Source: CANMXU01 sp052030545 (GTDB taxonomy: Bacteria; Pseudomonadota; Gammaproteobacteria; Enterobacterales; Alteromonadaceae). Taken from it: a stretch of 64,000 bases of DNA. How positions within the stretch are numbered: the stretch's first letter is position 1; every line of letters starts with the position of its first letter. The stretch spans positions 62,001-126,000 of the forward strand of contig NZ_JBPDIH010000009.1 of the NCBI RefSeq assembly GCF_052030545.1, in the 5' to 3' direction. Made by a program: the position numbers and the translations under genes. Below, piece by piece: positions 8,245 to 16,639 of this stretch. A model generated the notes under the pieces. The model was not told the origin of the DNA and did no database searches. It saw nothing but the letters and a program-made list of their open reading frames with translations.

Positions 8245-9234
8245 TTATTGGTTATCTGAAGATGGCATCTCGAGCAGTTTGCGCGCTTTTTTAATGAGGT
8301 TATTGGCTTCTTGATTTGTGCTAAATTGACCAACGCCAACAGAGACATCCAACTTAGGTAATCTAATACCAGACTTACTGCTAACAAATCGTAATTTTTC
8401 TACGCCATGGCTAATCTTCATTGCAACTTCTTGGGCGATATCAGTATTTAAATCAGGTAATAAAATTAGAAACTCATCTCCTCCTGATCTTACCGGCAAA
8501 CCACTGTCATCGACATAACTACTGACTTTTTCTGCTACTTTAGCAAGTAAAACATCACTGATCAGCGGACCAAACCGTTGCGTAAATTGAGAGAAGTGAT
8601 CAATATTGACCACGATAGCCGCCACCTGTTTATTTTCATCTTGTGCTGTCCAAGCCTCAAGGTGCTTCGATAAGGCTTTACGGTTATAAAAATGAGTGAG
8701 TGGATCGAGGAATATTTCTTTACGCGACTCTTCAAGTTCAGCTTTTAATTTACTGGTTAAGCTTTGTGAGTTTTTGAGTTGCTTCTGCAGAATAAGTTGC
8801 TGTTGTTTGAGTTTGTTTGATGCTTTTTTCAGTGACAATATTGCCGTTGCTACCACTTTTTTATCATGTGATTGAAAGTGCCCAATATTATTGTCTAAGG
8901 TATCAACAAAATAATTTAGGGTATTGGCAGAGTGCTTATTATTAAATTCCACTGCAGAAAGCACTTCTTCAACATCATCAATAATTTCATCTCTAAAATT
9001 TGATTGGCCAAGAATATGTTGGCGATAAAATTCTTCAACAGTGAAACTGTCGAGCTCTTTGCCGGTAGATAAGTATTGATCGATGCTTTTGTTGAGAGGC
9101 TTGTTTCTATTGCTAGTGTATTCGTAACTTAAGGTGTAGTTAATCGGAGAAGCAGGTAAATTCCAACTCCGCAATAGTTGTACAGATAAGGCCAAAGTTT
9201 TTTCGGCTTCTTGAATAGAATCATGATACTTCAT
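8245..9234 (-). CDS. Diguanylate cyclase (GGDEF domain) under riboswitch leader
   Basis: The 329-residue cytosolic protein has an N-terminal helical region of about 170 residues, including a coiled-coil stretch (KKASNKLKQQQLILQKQLK), followed by a full GGDEF domain (DPLTHFYNR, then RSGGDEFLILLP with GGDEF at 251-255). The active site is intact, so it should make c-di-GMP from GTP. The inhibitory I-site (RxxD five residues before GGDEF) is missing: residues 242-245 read DDSG. The usual allosteric product feedback is therefore probably absent. The long leader upstream carries a c-di-GMP riboswitch, which may supply feedback at the RNA level. No membrane segment or known sensor domain. Confidence 0.92.
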   Translation of the reverse strand: MKYHDSIQEAEKTLALSVQLLRSWNLPASPINYTLSYEYTSNRNKPLNKSIDQYLSTGKELDSFTVEEFYRQHILGQSNFRDEIIDDVEEVLSAVEFNNKHSANTLNYFVDTLDNNIGHFQSHDKKVVATAILSLKKASNKLKQQQLILQKQLKNSQSLTSKLKAELEESRKEIFLDPLTHFYNRKALSKHLEAWTAQDENKQVAAIVVNIDHFSQFTQRFGPLISDVLLAKVAEKVSSYVDDSGLPVRSGGDEFLILLPDLNTDIAQEVAMKISHGVEKLRFVSSKSGIRLPKLDVSVGVGQFSTNQEANNLIKKARKLLEMPSSDNQ

Positions 9235-9472
9235 TGATCCAATTATTCACCTTACGTTTTTTATTAGTTTTATCTTTCCATTCTCTAGTAAAAAAAATAA
9301 AACTACCAGTAAAAAATCGATTAAAAGTACAAAAATATTGACGAAATGTCGATAAATTGAGATTCAGTGAGAAATAGAAGAACTAACAGAGAAAGGCAAG
9401 GGAGGCCGCAAAGTGTACCGTGGAAAGCAGATAGCAAAAAAGCTAAAAAAGATAAGCCCCCACTATATCTAA

Positions 9473-9560
9473 ATTTGGCAGTTCCGCTGTCGTAGGTTTC
9501 CCCTTAGACCGGTAACTTTGCGTCTCTGGCTTTCACCAGATTTGCCCTTGTCGAGCTTTA
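9473..9560 (-). promoter_or_regulatory. Class I c-di-GMP riboswitch (GEMM-I)
   Basis: Read on the minus strand, the conserved GEMM-I blocks appear in order: AGGGCAAA (9541-9548); a P2 hairpin TCTGGT-GAAA-GCCAGA closed by the GAAA tetraloop; GACGCAAAG (9516-9524); then a P3 arm with CCGGTCTAA and CCTACGACAGCGG, where the tetraloop receptor and ligand pocket lie. This is the architecture of the Vibrio Vc2-type aptamer. It points at the diguanylate cyclase gene starting at 9234, about 240 bases downstream on the same strand. Between them a possible switch hairpin (AGATA...TATCT followed by six T residues, near 9445-9470) could be the terminator of the expression platform, but it is weak. Confidence 0.85.
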
Positions 9561-9701
9561 GAAGCTCTAAAATCATTATAGGGAGAAATACTTTGATGTA
9601 AAGTAAAATTTATAATTGTTCAAGTTGATATAATTTTTATCGAAATTCGGTTACTATTTTTCACTGGTATTTCAAAGGCATTCAAGTATTGGGAGGGTAA
9701 A

Positions 9702-11558
9702 ATGAAGCGTATAATTTTTATGGTTTTAATAGCTGCTTTGTTTTGCTCAGTTTCCACTTGGGCACGAGTTACTTCAGCTAATACCAATGCTGACAATATT
9801 GCTGGGATTATTGAGCAAGTTGAAAAATATTATCAACTGGATAAAGAGCTAGTGCCCTATGATGAAGTACTTACTCTTTCAACCAAGGTATTGCCCGAAC
9901 GACAACTTTTCACCACCGACACCATTGCTAAAACCTACTTCTTGTTAGCCGATGCCGCGACAAGAAAAGCTGATATTGCTAAAGCATTTCAATTTGCGAC
10001 GTATGGCCTTGAGCTAGTCAATATTGACCACCTACTTCGGCTGAAATTTTTACAGAAATTGATGGAAGGCTATTATGTTAATGGCCAGTTTAAAAAAACA
10101 TTAGATGTGAGTAGTCAAACCGCGGCTTTAGCAAAAAAACCAGAGCATATTCAATATTTACTGGTTGCTTTAGGCTACAGAGCTATGGCCAATGCCTTAT
10201 TGGGCGATCGGGAAAATGCAAATAAGGATATAGATACCGTAACTGAGCTAATGCAGATTAATGACTTTAATGAAGATACCGATCTGTTGGCGGTATTGTC
10301 GTTAGCTTATTTTCATTTGGATCAGTTTGAAGCTGTAGTCGACATGCAAAGCCAACTCATTGGCATAAAGCTTAATAAGGCCAATAAATACAACATAGAC
10401 CAGAATTACTTCACTTTGGCCAGAGCTTATGAAGCGTTAGGGCGTTTTGACGACGCTTACAATGCTTTTTGGAATGCGCAAAAAATTGCAGAAGAAAAGT
10501 CTGCTGTTGTCTTGCTCGGCTATATTGAATTAGGGCTTGGGAAAATGTTGATAAACCAAGAAAAATATCAACAAGCTTATGAAAGCCTTATTAAAGCTGA
10601 GCAATATTTTATTGGCCAGAATCAACGTAAGCCACACTTAAGTGTATTAATGTATTTAGCAAAAGTTAGCCAACTATTGGGGCGTGTTGAAGATAATCAT
10701 GCGTTTTTAATTAAAGCCGAACAACTTGCTCAAGATATTGATGTAACTAAAGCACAAATACAGTTGTATCAACAATTACATGACTTTTATAAGGCTCAAA
10801 GCAACTATAAAAAAGCGCTGGCTTTACTCAACCAATATCATCAACTTTATTTGCGTTTTAACGTTAATGAGCCAGCCGATTCTGTTACTCAGCACGCTTT
10901 TACAGTAAATGAAGAAAAGCAAGTATTGGCCAGCCGTTTAGTTACTGATGGGCAACTAAAAACGAGTTTCGAACGCAAATACCACAAGCAATATAAGATC
11001 ATTATCTTACTAACAATCATCGTATTATTGTTGGCATTAATGAGCGTTATGTTATGGCTTAAAACGAGAACACTGCGTTTGGTGACTCATTATAATGAAA
11101 ATGAACGGCCGATAGATTTTATCTACAACCCCAATCAAACGAAAAACCTTTATCAATCAAATTATAAAAAAGCGCGCAAGTATAATTATTCCTTGGCGAT
11201 TGGCTATATCACAGTAGATAATTGGAAAGAGCTTTCATTTCAAACTAATAAGAAAGTACTTAACGATGTCGCCCGTGCAATTGCAACCTTGATCAATCAG
11301 TCGGTTGGTGAATTTGATTACGTTGGTATGTTAAATGAAAGTGAGTATTTGTTGCTATGCCCTCATCAAAACAATGAAGACATACAAAAGAAACTAGAAA
11401 AATTAGTTGCTGCGCTTGAAGTTAATTATTTTGCTAACTTAGGTGGAAGCGCGGTTAGCATAGAATATTCGTTTGATACTCCAACTGTGCAGGACATTGA
11501 TCCATATATCTTTTTATCGCGATTGAGTGAACGTGTTAGTGCGGAATTTGTAAATTAA
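9702..11558 (+). CDS. TPR-repeat membrane protein with degenerate GGDEF domain
   Basis: The 618-residue protein has a signal peptide (IIFMVLIAALFCSVSTWA), a periplasmic region of about 400 residues built of tetratricopeptide-like helices (for example NYFTLARAYEALGRFDDAYNAFWNAQKI), one transmembrane helix (about 431-453) and a cytosolic C-terminus. That end has the size and fold pattern of a GGDEF domain (SLAIGYITVDNW, then YVGMLNESEYLLLCP). The signature GGDEF is replaced by LNESE (544-548), so catalysis is very unlikely. It resembles periplasmic-TPR/GGDEF sensors that keep the domain only for signalling or binding. A GGGAGG ribosome site precedes the ATG. Confidence 0.8.
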   Translation: MKRIIFMVLIAALFCSVSTWARVTSANTNADNIAGIIEQVEKYYQLDKELVPYDEVLTLSTKVLPERQLFTTDTIAKTYFLLADAATRKADIAKAFQFATYGLELVNIDHLLRLKFLQKLMEGYYVNGQFKKTLDVSSQTAALAKKPEHIQYLLVALGYRAMANALLGDRENANKDIDTVTELMQINDFNEDTDLLAVLSLAYFHLDQFEAVVDMQSQLIGIKLNKANKYNIDQNYFTLARAYEALGRFDDAYNAFWNAQKIAEEKSAVVLLGYIELGLGKMLINQEKYQQAYESLIKAEQYFIGQNQRKPHLSVLMYLAKVSQLLGRVEDNHAFLIKAEQLAQDIDVTKAQIQLYQQLHDFYKAQSNYKKALALLNQYHQLYLRFNVNEPADSVTQHAFTVNEEKQVLASRLVTDGQLKTSFERKYHKQYKIIILLTIIVLLLALMSVMLWLKTRTLRLVTHYNENERPIDFIYNPNQTKNLYQSNYKKARKYNYSLAIGYITVDNWKELSFQTNKKVLNDVARAIATLINQSVGEFDYVGMLNESEYLLLCPHQNNEDIQKKLEKLVAALEVNYFANLGGSAVSIEYSFDTPTVQDIDPYIFLSRLSERVSAEFVN

Positions 11559-11573
11559 TAGGTTAATTTTAAT

Positions 11574-12062
11574 ATGATTTTTGTGGCATCTATTATTGGT
11601 GTTTTTGTTGCTGTCAGTATTTATTTTTTCTTTAGAGCAGAAACGCTACAACGAGAAGTAATACAGGCAAAGCGAGAGAGTAAACAAGCAGATAAAGAGA
11701 GCAAAATTTTAGTCGATTCTATGGCGATATTAACTAGTCGTTATGAAGAGTTTGCCAAAAGGCGACTTGATGTTTTGTTTGATAATAAATCGATACCACA
11801 AGAGCCATTATTAATTATTGCGCCACTTGTTAATAATTATTCAACCATAGTTAATGATTGTTTGAAGGGAAATGGCCAGCTTAGCAAAGTTGTGTCGAGT
11901 ATTTATCAAAGCACAGGTGCTAAGGCCTATAGTGATTTTACCACTTTTATTGCTAGCCAAGACAAAAAAACACAGCGTTTATGGTCTAGCAATAAATTTA
12001 AAGGTTTTGTTTCTTTAGTGGAAGAGCTATTAACGACACAAGAAAAACAAATTAAGAAATAA
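11574..12062 (+). CDS. Unrecognised membrane-anchored protein with coiled coil
   Basis: The 162-residue protein has an N-terminal transmembrane helix (residues 1-20, MIFVASIIGVFVAVSIYFFF) followed by a charged coiled-coil segment (AETLQREVIQAKRESKQADKESKI) and a mainly helical cytosolic remainder. I do not recognise a family. It begins 15 bases after the TPR/degenerate-GGDEF gene on the same strand, so the two are probably one operon, and it may be the partner of that sensor. No catalytic motif is visible. Confidence 0.7.
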   Translation: MIFVASIIGVFVAVSIYFFFRAETLQREVIQAKRESKQADKESKILVDSMAILTSRYEEFAKRRLDVLFDNKSIPQEPLLIIAPLVNNYSTIVNDCLKGNGQLSKVVSSIYQSTGAKAYSDFTTFIASQDKKTQRLWSSNKFKGFVSLVEELLTTQEKQIKK

Positions 12063-12079
12063 TTGGTTGTGTCGTATAT

Positions 12080-12334
12080 TTAGTGGCGAATAATAATATC
12101 TGGTGACGTGTCTATTTCGCCGTCGTCTGTAATGGTGGCAACCTTGTCATCACATAATAAAATCGCGATACTTTTCGCTTGGCTGTTACGAATAAAGGCT
12201 AAATCATAACCAAATTGAGTTAAACTGCTGGCGGCAAATTTTTGAGCAAGCGATAACTTGTCCCATAAAGCTGTTTGTTCTGGAGAATAATGTCTTCGTT
12301 CTAATAAGACTTCTCTCTCTTGTAATGCTTGCAT
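12080..12334 (-). CDS. Small hypothetical protein
   Basis: An 84-residue, soluble, Ser/Leu-rich frame on the minus strand reads like a real small protein (ERRHYSPEQTALWDKLSLAQKFAASSLTQFGYDLAF, then ILLCDDKVATITDDGEI) and fills the only space between two plus-strand genes. I do not recognise it. No clear Shine-Dalgarno sequence precedes the ATG, which lowers confidence. It converges with the preceding gene and is divergent from tesB. Confidence 0.6.
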   Translation of the reverse strand: MQALQEREVLLERRHYSPEQTALWDKLSLAQKFAASSLTQFGYDLAFIRNSQAKSIAILLCDDKVATITDDGEIDTSPDIIIRH

Positions 12335-12426
12335 TATTTTATCGTCTAAAATTTATTCTAAATTGCACACTACCCTCTTTTTTTTGATAACTCAACAGTT
12401 GTGGTTAATTTTTATCACAATCTAAT

Positions 12427-12442
12427 ACTGGTTTTACCAGTT
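12427..12442. promoter_or_regulatory. FadR-like operator upstream of tesB
   Basis: ACTGGTTTTACCAGTT contains the inverted half sites CTGGT / ACCAG with a 3-base centre, the core pattern of gammaproteobacterial FadR sites. It lies 51 bases before the tesB start, at promoter distance, and tesB acts on acyl-CoA. The fit of motif and target gene is the evidence; binding is not shown. Confidence 0.55.
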
Positions 12443-12492
12443 AACTATTGTTTATGATAGTATTTATGATTATTTGCTAAAAGAATATTGCC

Positions 12493-13350
12493 ATGAGTAA
12501 AGTATTAGATGACCTATCTGCATTATTAAAATTAGAAGTTATTGAACAAGGTTTGTATCGAGGCCAGAGCCAAGATTTGGGCTTTCGCGCGCTATTTGGT
12601 GGGCAGGTTATGGGGCAAGCGGTTTCGGCAGCCCAAGAAACCATTGATGCTAGCCGGCACGTGCATTCTCTGCATTCGTACTTTCTTCGTCCGGGAGATG
12701 CTTCTAAGCCTGTAGTTTATGATGTTGAAAATATTCGCGATGGAAAGAGTTTTAGTACACGCCGGGTCAAAGCCATTCAAAATGGCAAAGCTATTTTTTA
12801 CATGACCGCATCTTTTCAAAGTGTTGAACAAGGTGTTGAACATCAAGATACGATGCCCGATGTGCCACCACCGGAAGGTTTAACCTCTTTTAGTGACTTT
12901 GTTACTGAAAATCAGCAACATATTCCTTTAGAGATACGCGACAAATTTTTAGCGGAAAAGCCAATTGAAATTCGCCCTGTGCAAAGCTACAACTGGTTAA
13001 AGCCTGAAAAATCAGCGCCGGTGACTCAGTTTTGGATCAAGGCAAATGGTCAGCTGCCAAACGATTTGCGTATTCATACTTATATGTTGGCTTACACCTC
13101 AGATTTTCATTTTTTACCAACAGCGTTATTTCCACACGCGCTAAGTCATTGGCAACCGAACCTGCAAATTGCCACTATTGATCATGCGATGTGGTTTCAT
13201 CGTCCATTTCGTTTTGATGATTGGTTGCTTTATTGTGTCGATAGTCCGACAGCTACGGGCGCGAGAGGCTTTGTTAAAGGACAAATCTATAATCGTCAAG
13301 GAGAGCTAGTTGCCTCTACTGCACAAGAAGGTGTGATCAGAAAACGTTAA
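12493..13350 (+). CDS. tesB: Acyl-CoA thioesterase II
   Basis: At 285 residues it matches TesB in length and in layout: two tandem hot-dog domains. Recognisable segments are the N-terminal LYRGQSQDLGFRALFGGQVMGQA, HSLHSYFLRPGD, the FSTRRVKAIQNG loop, and the second domain's DFHFLPTALFPH and ATIDHAMWFHRPFR. It hydrolyses medium and long acyl-CoAs to free fatty acids and CoA in the cytosol. A FadR-like operator lies in its promoter, and the next gene is a fatty-acid CoA ligase that catalyses the opposite reaction; together they set acyl-CoA levels. The ATG at 12493 gives the expected N-terminus. Confidence 0.95.
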   Translation: MSKVLDDLSALLKLEVIEQGLYRGQSQDLGFRALFGGQVMGQAVSAAQETIDASRHVHSLHSYFLRPGDASKPVVYDVENIRDGKSFSTRRVKAIQNGKAIFYMTASFQSVEQGVEHQDTMPDVPPPEGLTSFSDFVTENQQHIPLEIRDKFLAEKPIEIRPVQSYNWLKPEKSAPVTQFWIKANGQLPNDLRIHTYMLAYTSDFHFLPTALFPHALSHWQPNLQIATIDHAMWFHRPFRFDDWLLYCVDSPTATGARGFVKGQIYNRQGELVASTAQEGVIRKR

Positions 13351-13530
13351 TTTTGGCGCGACGCACAGGCAAGCAACGGGTGTTTGCTTGTGAAAATTAA
13401 TCTAGCTAAATGACTTAATAGGTTAAAAGTAGCGGCTTTAAAGGTAATTTTTTGGCGTAATAAGTCAAGAATGATGTTCAGATATTGCCTAAGATGAGCA
13501 ATGCGTTTACGTTAAACAGGCTTTTAGTTA

Positions 13531-13547
13531 AAACATTGACCATGTTT
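13531..13547. promoter_or_regulatory. Inverted repeat in the promoter region of the fadD-like gene
   Basis: AAACAT (13531-13536) and ATGTTT (13542-13547) form a perfect inverted repeat with 5-base spacer TGACC, about 100 bases upstream of the ligase start. It could be an operator for a TetR- or GntR-type regulator of fatty-acid genes. It does not match the FadR pattern seen at tesB. The rest of the 294-base gap shows nothing I can name. Confidence 0.3.
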
Positions 13548-13644
13548 AGTTAGCAAATAATGTGAGTAATACCATACATATAAACGATACCAATAACAAA
13601 AATGCAGCTCAGCATAACACCCGCACTTCGATCAAGGATATTCA

Positions 13645-15237
13645 ATGCATACAACAACATCAAACCAATATAACCAAGCAATTAATTTAGCTTCACTTGT
13701 TGAGCAGGCAATGCAAAAGCATGGTCAGTCATCCGCATATCAATGCTTAGGGCAAACAACGTCTTTTGCTGAAATTGAGGAAAAGTCGACAAAAATAGCG
13801 GCGTACTTGTTAGATGTTGTTAAATTGCAAGCAGGTGATCGTGTTGCAATTCAATTACCTAATTTAGTTCAGTATCCAATTTTTGCATACGCGGTATTGC
13901 GGGCTGGTTTGGTTTTGGTCAATACCAATCCTTTATATACCGAGCGAGAAATGAAACATCAGTTTACTGACTCAGGCGCAAAAGTGGTTATTATCCTTAC
14001 TGATTTATTGCCAAAGCTCGAAAGCTTTGTCGAGCAAACAGATGTTGAGTTAGTGATCACCACTAAAGCGACTGACATGCTATTTGCAGATAAAGAGCCT
14101 ATTCCAACAGATAAACCTTATCAACTCACTACTTTTGGCGAGGTGCTAAGCCAGGCGGCGAATTTCGACACCATTAATCGCCAAGCTATCTCTGGCGAAG
14201 ACATTGCGGCAATTCAATACACCGGCGGCACAACGGGCTTATCGAAGGGCGCGATTTTAACGCACAACAATTTATTAAGTAATACCGTACAAACAGCGCA
14301 ACGTCTTAATACTGTCTTGGCATTAGGCGAAGAAACTTTTATTACGCCATTACCGCTTTATCACATTTATGCTTTCTTACTTAATCTTTGGTTGTTTTCC
14401 GATGGCAATAAAAATGTGCTGATCCCAAATCCGCGCGATATCGATGGCTTTGTTGACACCTTAATTACCACACCGCCAACAGGCTTCAGCGGCATTAATA
14501 CGCTGTTTTTAGGTTTATGTATGCATCCTAAAATAAGTGAAGTGGATTTTAGTCAATTGAAGCTAACGGTCAGTGGTGGAGCGGCGTTAACCACTTCAGC
14601 GTCAGACAGCTGGCAAAACCTGACGGGGTGCACCATTTCTGAAGGTTACGGTTTATCTGAAACCTCGCCAGTGGTGAGTTTAAACCCTCCTGGTAACGAG
14701 CAAATTGGCACCATAGGTTTGCCTTTATTTGATACTCAAGTTGAAATTTGGGACGACAATAACCAAGAGGTTGCTCAAGGTGAAGCGGGTGAAATTGTCG
14801 TCAAAGGACCGCAAGTCATGCGTGGTTACTGGCAACAAGAACAAGAAACACGCACGGTACTCACCGAAGATGGTTGGTTTAAAACCGGCGATATTGCTAT
14901 TGCACAAGCCGATGGCTATTTACGTATTGTTGACCGTAAAAAAGACATGATTATTGTTTCAGGCTTTAATGTTTACCCAAATGAAGTGGAAGATATTTTA
15001 ATGTCACATGCTGCCATTTTAGAAGCGGCGGTGGTGGGTGAAAGTGATGCCAAAACCGGTGAGTTAGTTTCCGCATTTATTGTTAAAAAGCCAGATGTAT
15101 CGCTGACTGAGCAAGAGATTATTGATCATTGTCGCAGCGATCTTACTGCTTATAAAGTGCCGAAAAAAATCACGTTTTTAGCTGAGCTGCCAAAATCGAA
15201 TGTCGGTAAAATTTTACGTAAAGACTTACGAAAATAA
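13645..15237 (+). CDS. Long-chain fatty-acid--CoA ligase (FadD-like)
   Basis: The 530-residue ANL-superfamily enzyme has the full set of adenylation motifs: P-loop YTGGTTGLSKGAI (around 190), GYGLSETSP (around 335), GWFKTGDIA, the hinge DRKKDMIIVSGFNVYPNEVED, and the C-terminal catalytic lysine segment GKILRKDLRK. Length and motif wording are those of FadD-type acyl-CoA synthetases, which activate fatty acids with ATP and CoA for beta-oxidation. It is a little shorter than E. coli FadD at the N-terminus and may be one of several paralogues. AAGGA precedes the ATG. It ends in a strong hairpin terminator shared with the converging mechanosensitive channel gene. Confidence 0.9.
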   Translation: MHTTTSNQYNQAINLASLVEQAMQKHGQSSAYQCLGQTTSFAEIEEKSTKIAAYLLDVVKLQAGDRVAIQLPNLVQYPIFAYAVLRAGLVLVNTNPLYTEREMKHQFTDSGAKVVIILTDLLPKLESFVEQTDVELVITTKATDMLFADKEPIPTDKPYQLTTFGEVLSQAANFDTINRQAISGEDIAAIQYTGGTTGLSKGAILTHNNLLSNTVQTAQRLNTVLALGEETFITPLPLYHIYAFLLNLWLFSDGNKNVLIPNPRDIDGFVDTLITTPPTGFSGINTLFLGLCMHPKISEVDFSQLKLTVSGGAALTTSASDSWQNLTGCTISEGYGLSETSPVVSLNPPGNEQIGTIGLPLFDTQVEIWDDNNQEVAQGEAGEIVVKGPQVMRGYWQQEQETRTVLTEDGWFKTGDIAIAQADGYLRIVDRKKDMIIVSGFNVYPNEVEDILMSHAAILEAAVVGESDAKTGELVSAFIVKKPDVSLTEQEIIDHCRSDLTAYKVPKKITFLAELPKSNVGKILRKDLRK

Positions 15238-15257
15238 GCCAAGAACATGACTTAATC

Positions 15258-15292
15258 AATAGCGAATAAAGCACGCTTTATTCGCTATTTTT
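15258..15292 (+). terminator. Hairpin terminator after the fadD-like gene, made from duplicated gene-end sequence
   Basis: AATAGCGAATAAAG (15258-15271) pairs perfectly with CTTTATTCGCTATT (15276-15289), a 14-bp stem with a CACG loop and T residues after it. The right arm is part of a tandem copy of the 3' end of the neighbouring channel gene (see the repeat entry). Confidence 0.8.
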
Positions 15293-15463
15293 GTGCCAAT
15301 CGAAACTGGGTTTGAGTGTTGAAAAATGCGTAATTCAAATATCAAGGCACCATAGCAATAAGCGGTTAAACTTATTCGCTATTTTTGTGCCAATCGAAAC
15401 CGGTTGGGTGTTGAAAAATGCGTAATTCAAATAATGGCGCCATGGCAAATAAATGGTCAAATA
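15278..15463. repeat. Tandem duplication of the 3' end of the MscS-family gene
   Basis: Two adjacent diverged copies of a 92-94-base unit occur, copy A at 15278-15371 and copy B at 15372 to about 15463. Copy B holds the last ~30 codons and stop of the channel gene. Copy A repeats the same text (TTATTCGCTATTTTTGTGCC, then TTGAAAAATGCGTAATTCAA) with substitutions and a net 2-base insertion. Read on the minus strand, copy A still spells IFELRIFQH before going out of frame. Confidence 0.8.
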
Positions 15464-16616
15464 TATCCGCTTGAATCCCTTCATAGTTAACCCAATTTTG
15501 ATCATTGCTGAAAAAATAAAGTTCAAGCGGTAAGCCATTTTCTGTGGCGGGCAACTGCCTCACCATGCAAGTCATTTCTTTGTGCACTTTGTCGTGTTGT
15601 GTTAAATAAGCCTCAATATAGGCGCGAAATGTACCAACGTTAGTAAGCTGACGACGGTTTTTTTGATCAAGAAATACTTGCTCTAATTCACTTTCACCAT
15701 CACTAATTTCTGCTACTTTGGTGGTTAAATAATCAGTAATTAATGCAAATTCTTGCAGGGCATTAATTTGCGCTAACGATAAAAATTTAATGCTGCTGAT
15801 ATCAATTATGATGCTGCGTTTAATACGACGACCACCAGAATTAAACATGTCACGCCAGTTTTTAAACGAATCGCTAATTAGCGCATAGGTTGGCACTGTG
15901 GTTACTGTACGGTCAAAATTTTGTACTTTTACGGTATTTAAACCAATTTCCAGCACATCACCATCGGCGCCATACTTAGGTATTTCAATCCAATCACCGG
16001 GCGCGACCATGCGATTAGCAGAGATTTGAATGCTCGCCACTAAGCCTTTTATCGTATCTTGAAAAATTAATAATAAAACGGCGGTCAGCGCACCTAAGCC
16101 ACTGAGCAAATAAATTGGTGAGCGACCTAAAATAAAAGAAATAGCGAGTATCGTTGCCACCAAATAAACGGCTAATTTAATCACCTGAATAGTGGAGTTT
16201 AACGGCAAATAGCGCTGATGTGCCTTGTCACGATATAAGCTGTTAATCACGTTCAATGCTGCGCTAATACAGCGCGCGACTTGAAAGCTTATCGCAACTT
16301 TGGCAACCACAATGGCAATATTGGTGAGTGCTTTTTCAGGCGCTAAAATGAGTGGTGTCAGAAAAAGCAATAAAATGAACGGTAATAATAAGGCAAGGTG
16401 CACAAAGACATTATGCTGAAGAAATAAATCGTCCCATTTGTTTTTAGAGTTAGTGACAAACGCGTGTACAGCACCTAAAAACAAATGTTTAGCGATGTAA
16501 TAGCTAAGGAACAATAAAACAAAAATAAAACATAAACCCACTAATTGGCTACTTACCGTTAAGTAGCTGCTTGGTATACCTTGTTCAGCTAACCAAGTGA
16601 TTAACGCTTCATTCAT
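15372..16616 (-). CDS. MscS-family mechanosensitive channel (YbdG-like)
   Basis: The 414-residue inner-membrane protein has about five predicted transmembrane helices in the first 190 residues. The last is the pore helix with Gly/Ala spacing (YLLSGLGALTAVLLLIFQDTIKGLVASIQI), followed by the MscS beta domain (NRMVAPGDWIEIPKYGADGDVLEIGLNTVKVQNFDRTVTTVPTYAL shortened here to its landmarks GDW, GDV and VPN-like VPT). Length and the N-terminal WDDLFLQHNVF segment match the YbdG/miniconductance branch, which protects against hypo-osmotic shock. AAGGAGC gives a strong ribosome site; the gene follows the yihG-like gene by 23 bases and is probably co-transcribed. Its 3' end is tandemly duplicated downstream. 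Confidence 0.88.
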   Translation of the reverse strand: MNEALITWLAEQGIPSSYLTVSSQLVGLCFIFVLLFLSYYIAKHLFLGAVHAFVTNSKNKWDDLFLQHNVFVHLALLLPFILLLFLTPLILAPEKALTNIAIVVAKVAISFQVARCISAALNVINSLYRDKAHQRYLPLNSTIQVIKLAVYLVATILAISFILGRSPIYLLSGLGALTAVLLLIFQDTIKGLVASIQISANRMVAPGDWIEIPKYGADGDVLEIGLNTVKVQNFDRTVTTVPTYALISDSFKNWRDMFNSGGRRIKRSIIIDISSIKFLSLAQINALQEFALITDYLTTKVAEISDGESELEQVFLDQKNRRQLTNVGTFRAYIEAYLTQHDKVHKEMTCMVRQLPATENGLPLELYFFSNDQNWVNYEGIQADIFDHLFAMAPLFELRIFQHPTGFDWHKNSE

Positions 16617-16639
16617 TATTGCTCCTTAATAAAAACGGG

